A DNA stretch of 64,000 nt from Laccaria trichodermophora (lineage: Eukaryota > Basidiomycota > Agaricomycetes > Agaricales > Hydnangiaceae), in the NCBI GenBank assembly GCA_018417955.1, contig JACTVC010000036.1:372001-436000 (forward strand), in the 5' to 3' direction. This document shows positions 45,715-56,000 of the stretch, piece by piece (positions within the stretch are counted from its first letter, which is position 1; each line of letters starts with the position of its first letter). Made by a program: the position numbers and the translations under genes. A model generated the notes under the pieces. That model saw only the letters and a list, made by a program, of their open reading frames with translations, did not search any database and was not told where the DNA came from.

Positions 45715-46017
45715 GTGAGTGTGCTCTCCCCCTCTTTCCATCATTCCCCCTCCCTCCATTGCTCCCCCTCCATCACTCCACCCACTCCCTCCTCCCTCCA
45801 TCACTCCTTCATTGCTCCCCCTTCCATCCTCTCCCCTCTCTCATTCCCCTCCCTCTACCCTCTCTCATTCCCCTCCCTCTCCACACTCCCTCTCCACACT
45901 CCCTCTCCCTCTCCACACTCCCTCTCCCTCTCCACACTCCCTCTCCCTCTCCACACTCCCTCTCCCTCTCCACACTCCCTCTCCCTCTCCACACTCCCTC
46001 TCCCTCTCCACACTCCC
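45715..46017. repeat. pyrimidine minisatellite in E3
   Basis: Pyrimidine-rich sequence ending in about eight copies of CTCTCCCTCTCCACACTCC-type units. The array is split by the LTR element at 46018 and continues at 52770. Confidence 0.85.
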
Positions 46018-46336
46018 TGTGAAGTGTTCACCCTGAACTTCTTGCATAGCTGAAGCCAAGAGGGAAGGAGGAGGCAAGAATGGGTGGATCTGGGATCAAC
46101 ACCCATGAGTGAGCAATGGGCAGTTACAAGATACTCAGCTGGCCCAACATGATTATGCATACTGTAGGAAGTACAGTTATACAAAGCACTACATGTAGTG
46201 CAAGAGGATGGCAAGACTGCTGACAAGGTGGTGGTTCAAGACAAAAGATCAATATATTATGTAAGATATCCAAATCTAGCTATATACCACTGTTTGACTA
46301 TGGCCTCTGGGCATTCCCTTCCAATCCTATATCACA
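46018..46336. repeat. left LTR of the non-autonomous element
   Basis: 319 bp, inverted ends TGTGA…TCACA. Differs from the right LTR at five sites, all transitions, three of them at CpG. Confidence 0.85.
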
Positions 46337-46599
46337 AAGCCCCCCAATGTCCAGAGGGCATGTAAGGAAAACAATGGTGGGGAAGAATAATAGAATAGGA
46401 ATCCTCTTGCCCCCCAGAGTGAATATCAGGATAAAATGAGACCAAAAGGTAGCAAAGCAAAGAAGATGAATAAAAGAAAGAAAAAATTTGGCCCCAAATA
46501 ATTTCCTATCTGGAAAGCTGGTCACTGTAAGCTCCCAGCTTAACCCAGAAATACCCATATGATCCTCCCATTCTCTCTTCAGTGATGTATAACCATGAG

Positions 46600-46880
46600 T
46601 ACTGGGAAACCATGCAAGTGGATGGCTTCCAGGTCATCCATCCCAACTCCATTGCCTTTCCCCATCAAGATGGTGTAGCATGCTTCCATCATACTTGTGG
46701 TCTGGGTATAAGACATGTATAGTGTGATAGAGGCTTGTGCCTCTCCACTCAGATCGTTGATCCCAACTCAACTCCCTCTACCCATCAAGATGATGTAGCT
46801 TGCTTCCATTGTGGTGTGTCATCTGGACGTGGGGAGTGTGTAATGGGATAGAGGCTTGTGCCTCTCCTCCCATCTTCCAC
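46600..46880. repeat. two-copy tandem repeat (about 160 bp)
   Basis: The block CCCATCAAGATG(G/A)TGTAGC…TGGGATAGAGGCTTGTGCCTCTCC-like sequence occurs twice, near 46660 and 46790. Confidence 0.6.
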
Positions 46881-47136
46881 CTATACTCCCCTACAGCCCC
46901 CCACTTTTCCAGTGTGCGAATCTCAAGAATCAAGCCAGGGAGGATAGAGGTGAAGAGATCGTGCAGTGGAAAATTACAAGCCGTGATCCTAAGTTGATGT
47001 CTGAGTGGGTAAAGGTGGTGCCAAGTTGGGTAGGAATGATAAGAGGTCGAAGGAAAGGAGGGGAAAAAAATGTTGTCATAAATTTTGCCCCCCAGAGTGG
47101 ACACAGGCCATGCAACACACAAGCAGCAATCTGTAA

Positions 47137-47432
47137 GGTTACCATGATTGAAGAAGAGTCCGCCGCATAATGTGTGAGGAGCAACTCCTCAACACTGATC
47201 CGCTGCAAAACATGCGAGCTGCAATCAGGAGCCAGAAGGTTACCATGATTGAAGAAGAGTCCGCCGCATAATGTGCAAGCAGCAACTCCTCAACACTGAT
47301 CCACTGCATAACACGCGAGCAGCAATCAGTACTTCTGAGGGACCCAGAAGGTTACCATGATTGAAGAAGAGTCCACCGCATAATGCGCGAGCTGCAACTC
47401 CTCCACACTGATCCACCGCGCAACGTGCAAGC
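47137..47432. repeat. about 110-bp tandem repeats
   Basis: Units containing GTTACCATGATTGAAGAAGA, CCGCATAATG and GCAACTCCTC occur near 47139, 47237 and 47349. A further unit, split by the hAT-like element, continues at 48498-48580. Confidence 0.75.
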
Positions 47433-48489
47433 TAGTGCTTGGAAGTCCAGTCTCAAGACTGAAAAAAGACTGAGACTGGACTGAACCAAGACTGCCCAAG
47501 ACCGGAAATTCCCAGGACCGTCGAAGACCACAACCGCAGTCCGGTCTTCGGTCTCTCACAATTTCGGAAATTTGAAGACCATGAAGACCGACAAAAAACC
47601 GGTCTAACCGGTCTCAACTGGAACTCGTAACCAAACACAAAACACAAACACAACTCGTAACCAAACACAACTTTCCTCCTCCTACCACCACCCTCCCTGT
47701 TACCATCACCACCCTTCGTGACGACCACTTTGCATCGTGAGCACCCGCGATGGGCTAAATGACCCGTATGCTCACACATCGACCGCCACCTCACACGCTG
47801 GAGGCTCAGCAACGACACCCATGGCCACGGCACGCCACATCATCCTCCACAACGACGCCCCCCCCCTGCCAGACATCACCTACGGCCACCACCACCCACA
47901 CCACCAACCACAATGGCAACAACAAACACCTGCCATGCACGACTGTCGTCAACTCTCACACCCACCTCACACCAACCACAACAACAACAACGAGCGCCTG
48001 CTACGTCGACAGCGCATGGAGAAGACTTCCCTCGCCCTCTGCCGCCTTTGGCAATGACAAGCGCACGACAACGGCCACGCAACGACGATGGAGATAGGTG
48101 GATGACGATGATGTGACGTGGCAGCAACGACAGATGACGGAGGACAAAGCAAAGAACGGCGACGGCTGACAACGGACAGCAACAAGGAAATGTGAGTGCT
48201 CCCCCCCACCCCCCTCACGTAGTACTACAGTGTATTTAGTCAATTATATACATGTTCTCCCCATGTCGTAGCTCTGAGACCAGTTGAAGACCAGTTGTCA
48301 ACCAGTTCAGACTGAAACTGGTTGAGACCGGTCTTTCAACCATAAAAAACCGACCAAAACCGCACTGAACCGGTTGACGTCGGTTCAGTCCGGTTTTTCC
48401 ATGGTTCTTCAACCTGCGAGGACCGGTCCCAGTCCCGGTCTTGTCAAATTTTGACAAAAGACCAGACTGGACCAGACTTCCAAGCACTA
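47433..48489. mobile_element. hAT-like non-autonomous element 1 (1057 bp)
   Basis: Inverted ends TAGTGCTTGGAAGTC… and …GACTTCCAAGCACTA. The flanking 8-mers GTGCAAGC (47425-47432) and GCGCGAGC (48490-48497) differ only at two CpG positions. Subterminal clusters of ACCGGT(C/T) and GACTGG lie at both ends. TAG…CTA ends and an 8-bp duplication fit hAT. The interior (47690-48230) is CAC/ACG-rich and non-coding. Confidence 0.75.
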
Positions 48490-48949
48490 GCGCGAGCAGC
48501 AATCAGCCTTCTGATGGAGCCAGAAGGTTACCATGACTGAAGAAGAGTCCGCCGTGTCATGCGCGAGCAGCAACTCTCAACCAGTTGAGGTGTCTCCCCT
48601 GCCCATAAGAGTCCTCCAATCAAGTCTTAACACCCCAAATAGAGGGGAGATCCTGAGGTAGCCAAAAATGCATTTGAGCATAGCGTAGTGATTTCTGGCC
48701 CGTTCCTGGAGATCAAATACCCGTTCGAAAGCCACGAACGACACCTTTCCAACGGTATAAGTCGCGTATCGTGACGAGCCGTGGAAGTCGAGATAGAGAG
48801 GTGATACCCAGAAACTGCAGTTCTGGAGTAAATGCATACTGCAGACCAGGCTGTCGTCCGTTGTCGACGTAAATAGGTGCGTCGGAAAGGTACGAATCCA
48901 ACGTTTAAAACGAGCTATAGAACGTCCGATGCGAGCAGGTTATAACAAT

Positions 48950-49930
48950 AGGAATGGGGAGATGGTTGTTGAAAAGATGGCACTGTAACACAAGGACCGC
49001 TCGTCCGTTTGGCGCGTATAAGAGCTTCCCAGAAGCACATTAATCGTGGCTTTAAAACAAACCAAAGAACGAAAGGGGCGACGAGAATCTCGCCGAGAAC
49101 GGACGAAATATGTTCATTTTGGTCATACCAGGCTGAACGAGGCGAAACGCAGCCAATATGTGACCGTTTGGCGAGTTCAGGGAGTCCAAAGAAAGGTGTG
49201 AATGAGGGCTTTCCAATGCAAAAAGGATGAGCGCGATCCGGGCGTCGGTCGGCGAGATATGACATGAATAAGTCCTGTGTAAATGGTTGTTGGAGGGATG
49301 GTGCTATAACACGAGAACCGCTCGTCCGTTTGACGCGTATGAGGGCTTCCCAGAAGCGCATTGACCGTGGCTTTAAAACGAACCAAAGAACGAAAGGGAC
49401 GACGAAGATCTCGCCGAGAATGGATGAAACATGCTCATCTTGGTCATACCAGGCTGAACTAGGCGAAGCACCGCCAATAGGTGACCGTTTGGCGAGTTCA
49501 TGGAGTCCACAGAAAGGTGTGAATGAGGGCTTTCCAATGCGAAAAGGATGAGCGCAATCGGGGCATCGGTTGGCGAGATATGACATGAACAAGTCACATG
49601 TAAGTGGTTGTTGGAGGGATGGTGCTGTAACACAGGAACCGCTCGTCCGTTTGACGCGTATGAGGGCTTCCCAAAAGCGCATTGACCGTGGCTTTAGAAC
49701 AAGCCAAAGAACAAAAGGAACGACGAGGATCTTGCCGAGAACGGACGAGATATGTTCATTTTGGTCATACCAGGCTGAAGTAGGTGAAGCGCAGCCAATA
49801 CGCGACCATTTGGCAAGTTCAGGGGGTCCAAAGAAAGGTGTGAATGAGGGCGTCCCAGCGCAAAAAAGACGAGAGCAATCGGAGCATTGGTTAGCGAGAT
49901 ATGAGGTGAACAAGTCCAATTTTGATGTCC
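48950..49930. repeat. three 321-bp tandem repeats, open in one frame on the minus strand
   Basis: ACCGCTCGTCCGTTT recurs at about 48996, 49317 and 49638, giving a 321-bp period (107 codons). The minus strand is open for 353 codons (49976-48915) through all three copies, with repeated motifs SAWYDQNEHISS, VPFVLWFVLKPRSM and FWEALIRVKRTSG. No known domain and no host-like start. It may be chance openness of a triplet-length repeat. Confidence 0.75.
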
Positions 49931-50537
49931 CATCAACCCCATCCAACCCAAAACCACTCCAAACCCTTCTAACCATTCAGAAACCAAGAAGAGCCATTCC
50001 AGAGAGTTCATAGAGACTCATTCCTCAAGCAAGAAAACAGCAGAGATTGGGAGAGAAGCATAGTAGGGCATAGCACATAATTTCCAGAGCAGTAGACTGA
50101 ACTGGAGGGATGTCAATGAACATCTGGCTATTCTTGAGAGGCCTAGATGCTAAAAGACAAGGGAGATGGTTGAGGAACAGGTGGAGTCTGAGAGACAGTG
50201 AAGCAGTGCAAAGCAGCAGGCAACACTGGTTGTGGGCAACCTCCTCACCAAGTCAATGGTCGCGTAGTCGCGGAATCCAGACCTCAGGTGAGAGGAACTC
50301 TCCTCACAGTAGACTTTAGGCTGCGTAGTCGCGAAATCCCAAAGCCCAGCTGCTCAGAGTCAGCGCAGCACCCCAATCGAACAAACCTCAACCAGCTGTG
50401 CAAGCACAAGCTAAAGTCAATGGTTCATCCAACTGAAGGATGGATGAGCCCTTTCACATGAAGTAATAAGCCTGCTGCAAAGTGCGCAAGCAGCAGCTAC
50501 CATCCATGCTAAGGTTCCTCCTGTGATGAGCTGGCAC

Positions 50538-52358
50538 TAGGCATTGTCACGGGTAACCCCCGGGTACTTTCGGCCTTACCCGTACCCCTACCCCTGGAAA
50601 CCCATACCCTCAACCACGGGTACGGGTTTCTGCGGGTAAGGGTACGGGTTCTGGTGGGTTTGGCGGGTTTGGCGGGTTTTACAGGTTCAGCACCACAGTT
50701 AAATATCTAAATTCTGTATTGCTTAGTAATGTACCATACAAATCCTACTTACTTCTCTCAGGAAAGAGACGGTCCTGTATTCTACTTCTACAACCTTGTC
50801 CTTCAAGTTAATAGTTCATCATGTAGGCAAAAGACATTGCAGCCATGGGCAGTGCTTAAAAAATAGTCAACTTCCATTTGGTTGTATTGGACCGTATTCT
50901 CAACAAAAATGAGTGCTGAGTTTGAACTATTCTGCGCCATGTTTCGTAAACTGGGGAGGTGGTTTCTGGAAGGATTTTGGTCAGGTAGAGCCCAAGAACA
51001 TAAAATTCAAGGAAGAACTTACTAGCCAACTTACATTTTTGGTAGTGGATCGTATTTCCCACAAAAACGAGCACTGAATCTGAACGGTTGGGTGCCACAT
51101 TTCGTAAACTGGGGGGATAGTTCCTGGAGCAATTCCGCTCAGGTAGAGCCCAAGAACGTAAAATTCGAGTAAGAACTTACTTTTAAGCCTCATTTTCCGG
51201 TGACGGACCTTATTGATCCACAAAAGCAAGCACCGAGTTCGAACGGTTGAACGGCATGTTCCGTAAACTCGGGAGGTCGTTTCTGAAGTAGTCACCATCA
51301 AATAGAGCCCAAGAACACTAAAATTGAGCAAGAACTTACTTGGCAGGCCTAATTTCAGGTAATGAACCATATTCCCCCTGTAAAACCAACCTCAGAATTC
51401 AGAGACTGGGCGCCATGTTTCGTAAACTTGGGAGATAGTTCCTGGAAGAATTTCGGTCAGATAGAGCCCAAGAACGTTAAAATTGAGCAAGAACTTACCT
51501 GTCAACCTTAATATCTGGTAAAGGACCATAATCACACACAAAACCAACCACCAAAATTTCAGGGTTGGACACCATGTTTCGTAAACTTGGCAAGTCATTC
51601 CCGAAGTAATTCTCGTTAGATAGAACCTAAGAACAAAACAATTGAGTGAGAACTTACATGTCAACTGCAATATTTGCTCATGGGCTGTACTTTTACCAAG
51701 CTGCCATCAGTTAGAGCAAAATTTAGGGTTTATATTACAATTCACTACGTAAATTCAAGTGACTAATTATACATATAGGGGCCAAGATGGAAGAATGAAT
51801 GAGGAAAGCAAAAGGGACATGAAAGAAGCTGAAGCGCCATATAAACAAGGCACTTTAGGGCGGGTTCCGATTTAGGGCAGGTTTAGAAGAGAACCTGCCC
51901 TAAATTGGAACCCGCCCTAAAGTGCCTTGTATATATAGCGCTTCAGCTTCTCTCGTGTCTCTTTTCCTTTCCTCCTTTACTCCCATCATGATTATTTATG
52001 CCCCCTTGTATAATTACCCCCCCCCATATATACTTGTTCATATGTAAAATATTTGATTAATTTAAAATGACAAAAAACAAAACCAAATACCAAAAGGTCC
52101 CCCTCTCTCAATATGACTTGGGGGTGATAAAATACCTTACAAATTGTTCTTATTTATGCATAATTAAATTAGTATTTTTTTCGATCTTATTGCCAGGCCA
52201 TGAGCTACACAAACACTGACTAATAACATGACGGGTACCCGCCAACCCCTGCCACAGGTCCGGGTTTGGTGAGGGTAGCGAATATCAAACCCATACCCCT
52301 ACCCAAGTGCACCCCTACCCGTAACCCGCATGGGTTGCTAAACCCGTGACAATCACTA
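50538..52358. mobile_element. hAT-like non-autonomous element 2 (1821 bp)
   Basis: Perfect 8-bp duplication GCTGGCAC (50530-50537 and 52359-52366). Ends are TAGGCATTGTCACGGGT and, read inward from the right, TAGTGATTGTCACGGGT. Subterminal clusters of CGGGTACGGGTT-type motifs occupy about 150 bp at each end. No transposase frame. Confidence 0.85.
50860..51690. repeat. about 155-bp tandem repeats inside hAT-like element 2
   Basis: GCCATGTTTCGTAAACTGGG-type motifs recur near 50936, 51089, 51253, 51410 and 51570, each followed by TAGAGCCCAAGAAC. About five diverged copies, spaced 153-164 bp. Confidence 0.8.
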
Positions 52359-52450
52359 GCTGGCACATTCCCACAACTCTCCAGCTCTCCCTCTACCAAG
52401 AAATGCAGACTTCAACCATGCTTTGGTGAAGTCCGCGGTGCCCCCACCAT

Positions 52451-52769
52451 TGTGAAGCGTTCACTCTGAACTTCTCGCATAGCTGAAGCCAAGAGGGAAG
52501 GAGGAGGCAAGAATGGGTGGATCTGGGATCAACACCCATGAGTGAGCAATGAGCAGTTACAAGATACTCAGCTGGCCCAACGTGATTATGCATACTGTAG
52601 GAAGTACAGTTATACAAAGCACTACATGTAGTGCAAGAGGATGGCAAGACTGCTGACAAGGTGGTGGTTCAAGACAAAAGATCAATATATTATGTAAGAT
52701 ATCCAAATCTAGCTATATACCACTGTTTGACTATGGCCTCTGGGCATTCCCTTCCAATCCTATATCACA
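52451..52769. repeat. right LTR of the non-autonomous element
   Basis: 319 bp, same length as the left copy. It keeps CpG at three sites where the left LTR has TpG or CpA. Confidence 0.85.
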
Positions 52770-53073
52770 CTCCCTCTCCCTCTCCACACTCCCTCCTCTC
52801 CACACTCCCTCCCCCCTCCATCACTCCCTCCCCTCCCTGTAAAATTAAATTGTAGTAAATAGACTAAATTAATTACATGCAATACATCTTATTTTTCATT
52901 GGTCAGATTTACCTATCATAAGGCATTAACTTGTGCAAATGACATGTAGTCCTCAGGATTCCTGAGGACTTGACAGAAATTTTCTCCTCCAACTCAAAAT
53001 CACCAAAATTATAGTGTAGTCCTGAGGAATCCTGTGAGTCCTGCAGTACTCTGTGGGGGACTGATAAGTACTG
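52770..53073. repeat. right arm of E3 after the LTR element
   Basis: Begins with the continuation of the pyrimidine minisatellite (to about 52840), then an AT-rich stretch and repeated TCCTCAGGA/TCCTGAGGA palindromes, and ends AAGTACTG at 53073. Confidence 0.8.
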
Positions 53074-56000
53074 TCCGAATCCACTAACCGAATGTTCGGA
53101 ACCTTCAACCCCATTGTGGATGAAGACATCCTAGTGCCTCTAGGAGCTATCAATGGCATAATACCCAGTCGAGATAAGTCTGAATGTGACTGTTTAAGGT
53201 GCACCATCAAAATGGTGTATAAGACGCCTTGAGACTGTCGATGGGAGTTCATAGGCTCAGTGATAAAAGACTTCGCTGCATATGAGCCCTCCAGGGATGA
53301 CTTGGTACACTATACAGGACAAGGAGTCTACTACAGAGTCCAACAAACTCGACTGCTACAAGTAGCTCAAGTAGTAGTGATGGTGGATCAAATCCTACAG
53401 GTACTAGCCAAGTTCTTCAATAAACAGGAGCGAGATCAATTCATACTCAACCAAGGATTCTCTTTCCTCTGACTACTAGCTTGTCACGTGAGCCGCACGG
53501 AAATTTTGGCTTCTTATCAAGTGTTACAATACCATACAACCTTGGCATCCAAACATCTTGTTCAAGAAATCAATGCCCTCACACACATGTATGGAGCGGA
53601 GACTGATAAAATGTCTATCAGCTCCTACGAGTCTTCCAGATCGTCCTTAGGATCTCTCTACAGTACTGGATTGGCTAGGAAGGAAGTAGGAAAACTGTTA
53701 GCCAGCAAAGTGTCCATTTTGCAGCTGAGCCTCCCATTCCTAACTCCATTTTGGTGTTGCTGTCCAGGAAACACCCTGTTTCATGACTACCGGGAGTAGG
53801 AAGAGTTGGCATGTCTGCTGTAGGAGCTCCCTCAGAAAGGACTACCACTACCAACAATGGTCCTGAAACGATAAATTCAGGATTCAACAATAACGAAGCA
53901 AGGGTGCCTGCAGCATCGAACACGTGCATACCAAGCCCTAAGTCGTGGACCAGCTATATTTTCTGTAGCAGAAACAATCAAAATAGCTCCAGACCTGTCA
54001 AACAAACCAACGGTGACTGAGGACAAGGGAGAATCCCTGCTCATGGTAACGGAGGACTCCTGTCAGGAGAATCTTCCTCATCTGGTAACGGTAGTAATCC
54101 TGGTCAAAGAGGCAACCCTCCTCAGAGCAAACCTCCTCCCAGCAATTGGTATGTCCCCCCTCAAGGCAATGGAGGAGGAGGAGGAGGAGACGAACCTGGA
54201 GGCAGGGGAGGCGGCGGCGGCAGAGGTGGGAACAGGAACAATAATAATCCTGTTCTGCAAGACCCAGACTACCCCCCTTGGTGGCAAACTCCTGAAGAAT
54301 GGCAAATCAATCATAAACTGAATGCCAATGTCTTACCTGAGTGGGATGGCGCAGGGGAAACCGCTATAGATTATTTGAGCAGTATGGGCTTCTTGGCAGC
54401 CCTGAGCTCCAAGATGAAGGAAGGCATAGCTCAGCTAGCCCCTTTCAAGTGGACCTCTTACACCCTGAGTTGGTGGGAAACTCTACCCACTCATGACAGA
54501 AACTACTTCTCAAGCAACTGGGACAACATGATGATAGGGATTCAAGCCCACTTTTTAGATGAAGAATGGGTGCAAGATCGAACATTTGAGTTCGATGAGA
54601 TGACCTTCCGCAATAAAGGTCACGAACAAGAGAGTCCATTGGAGTACATCCAACATTGTATATGACACCACCATTTCCTCCATCCCGAGGAACAGGACAG
54701 ACCCACTGCTGTCGCTTGCATTTTGTGATGACAACCTGTTGAATGGACCCATTATCTTAGCAAAACCATTTGTCCCTCAATCCTCTCTGTTCAGTCCATA
54801 GCTAAGCAGATGAGGAACGGTTTAATAACCTCTTGGCAGCAGGCTGAAAGAAACAAGAAGCCAGCACCGTACTATAGAAATCACTGTTGGCGCAATTCAT
54901 GCGTAGCACACACTGCGGAGGTGGACTCAAACAATCAAGGTATGCAGCTTGAGTCTTATTCATCAGATGAGGAAGAGGAACAGGATGTTAACTACACCTC
55001 AAACAACGATCGTAAGCCTCCACCTCGCTCTGGGGGGCAAAAGCCCAAGCCTGCGACTGCCAAAATGGAGTTTCCTCACAGGAAAATGGTTAACAGTATA
55101 ACCTTTGAAAGGGATGATACCAGGATTAGTCTGTGAGATCCCAATGGAGACTGCTACATCTGCACTAGTCCCAAGCACTTCCATAGGGACTGTCCCCACT
55201 TCAGTAAATGGAACGCTCTACAGAATGTGCATAAGATTCACGTGGACTGGGATCCAGCTGAGGAGGAAGAAGCAGATAGAGAGTACTTAGTTATGTTGGC
55301 TGAATCTAAGACCACCCTTTCTGCTTATGAGAGTGAAAACCTGCTTAAGTCCTTTGCTACCGAGATACATTCATCCCAGGGACAACTAAGAAATTCATTT
55401 GCTGCTGAAAAGCCCATAAAAATTGCTGCTGTAACACGCGATGAATTAGACAAAGTTAAACCATGAGTGGAAGCTACCTTTCATAAGGTGTATTCTGCAC
55501 ATCGAAAGTCTAAGGATTACATTAAGGGGAAGAACAAAGAGGCCGTATCAGTCAATGAAATTGTAAGATCCGCAAAGGTGAAGAAAGTTGAACCTATCTA
55601 TGAACCTGGCTGTGTATTCCCTGCAGTCAAGAGCTGATCTTTACCTGAAGGAATGGGATCGTTAGGGACGAAAGCTCTACACATGTGTGTGAAAATTGGT
55701 AACCTCGAGTCCGATTCCATTCAAGCTCGGCTGGATTCTGGAGCCAATATCACTCTGATATTGGAAGAATTCTGGAAATCAATGTCTGATTCTCCTCGCC
55801 TGCATGAAGGAATGAGAATGAAGCTATACCATCTCACTCACTGGAGGAGTGAAGGTCCTAAGATACATTAAAACTGAACTATACATCTTGGCTTGAGATG
55901 AGTCCATAGTCAGTTTTGAACTAGAAGCTTACATTGTATGAAACATGAACGTACCTATACTACTGGGAGAAGACTTCCAAACTACCTACAAACTCAAAGT

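Larger units (their letters stand above)
46018..52769. mobile_element. non-autonomous LTR retrotransposon without gag-pol (6.75 kb)
   Basis: Two 319-bp LTRs (46018-46336 and 52451-52769) run TGTGAAG…TATCACA. The element is flanked by CTCCC at 46013-46017 and 52770-52774. Five transitions separate the LTRs. The 6.1-kb interior has no recognisable gag, RT or integrase; it consists of several tandem arrays and two hAT-like insertions. Subtracting those (1057 and 1821 bp plus duplications) leaves about 3.9 kb. It fits a large non-autonomous (LARD-like) derivative. I could not see a convincing primer site or polypurine tract, so its strand is not fixed. Confidence 0.8.
42913..53073. mobile_element. 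E3: non-autonomous KDZ-like element with nested insertions
   Basis: Left end GAGGGCTTTATTGTCCCCC and right end, read inward, CAGTACTTATCAGTCCCCC; both continue with ACAGA. Flanking 8-mers are TCCGAATT (42905-42912) and TCCGAATC (53074-53081). Removing the insert with one copy restores the gypsy gag frame exactly. Without E2 and the LTR element inside it, E3 would be about 1.66 kb. Interior blocks are CAC/ACC-rich sequence (43200-43350, 45150-45700) and a pyrimidine minisatellite (45715-46017 continuing at 52770-52840). No transposase frame; open frames in the CAC-rich part are low-complexity. Confidence 0.8.

Noticed and set aside
45134..45718. 194-codon His/Thr/Pro-rich frame and overlapping frames on both strands
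   Set aside because: Low-complexity translation of the CAC/ACC-rich interior of E3; similar composition recurs in other E-type elements and in hAT-like element 1 without frame conservation.
45715..46053. Ser/Pro/Leu repeat proteins
   Set aside because: Translation of the CCCTCTCCACACT minisatellite in all frames.
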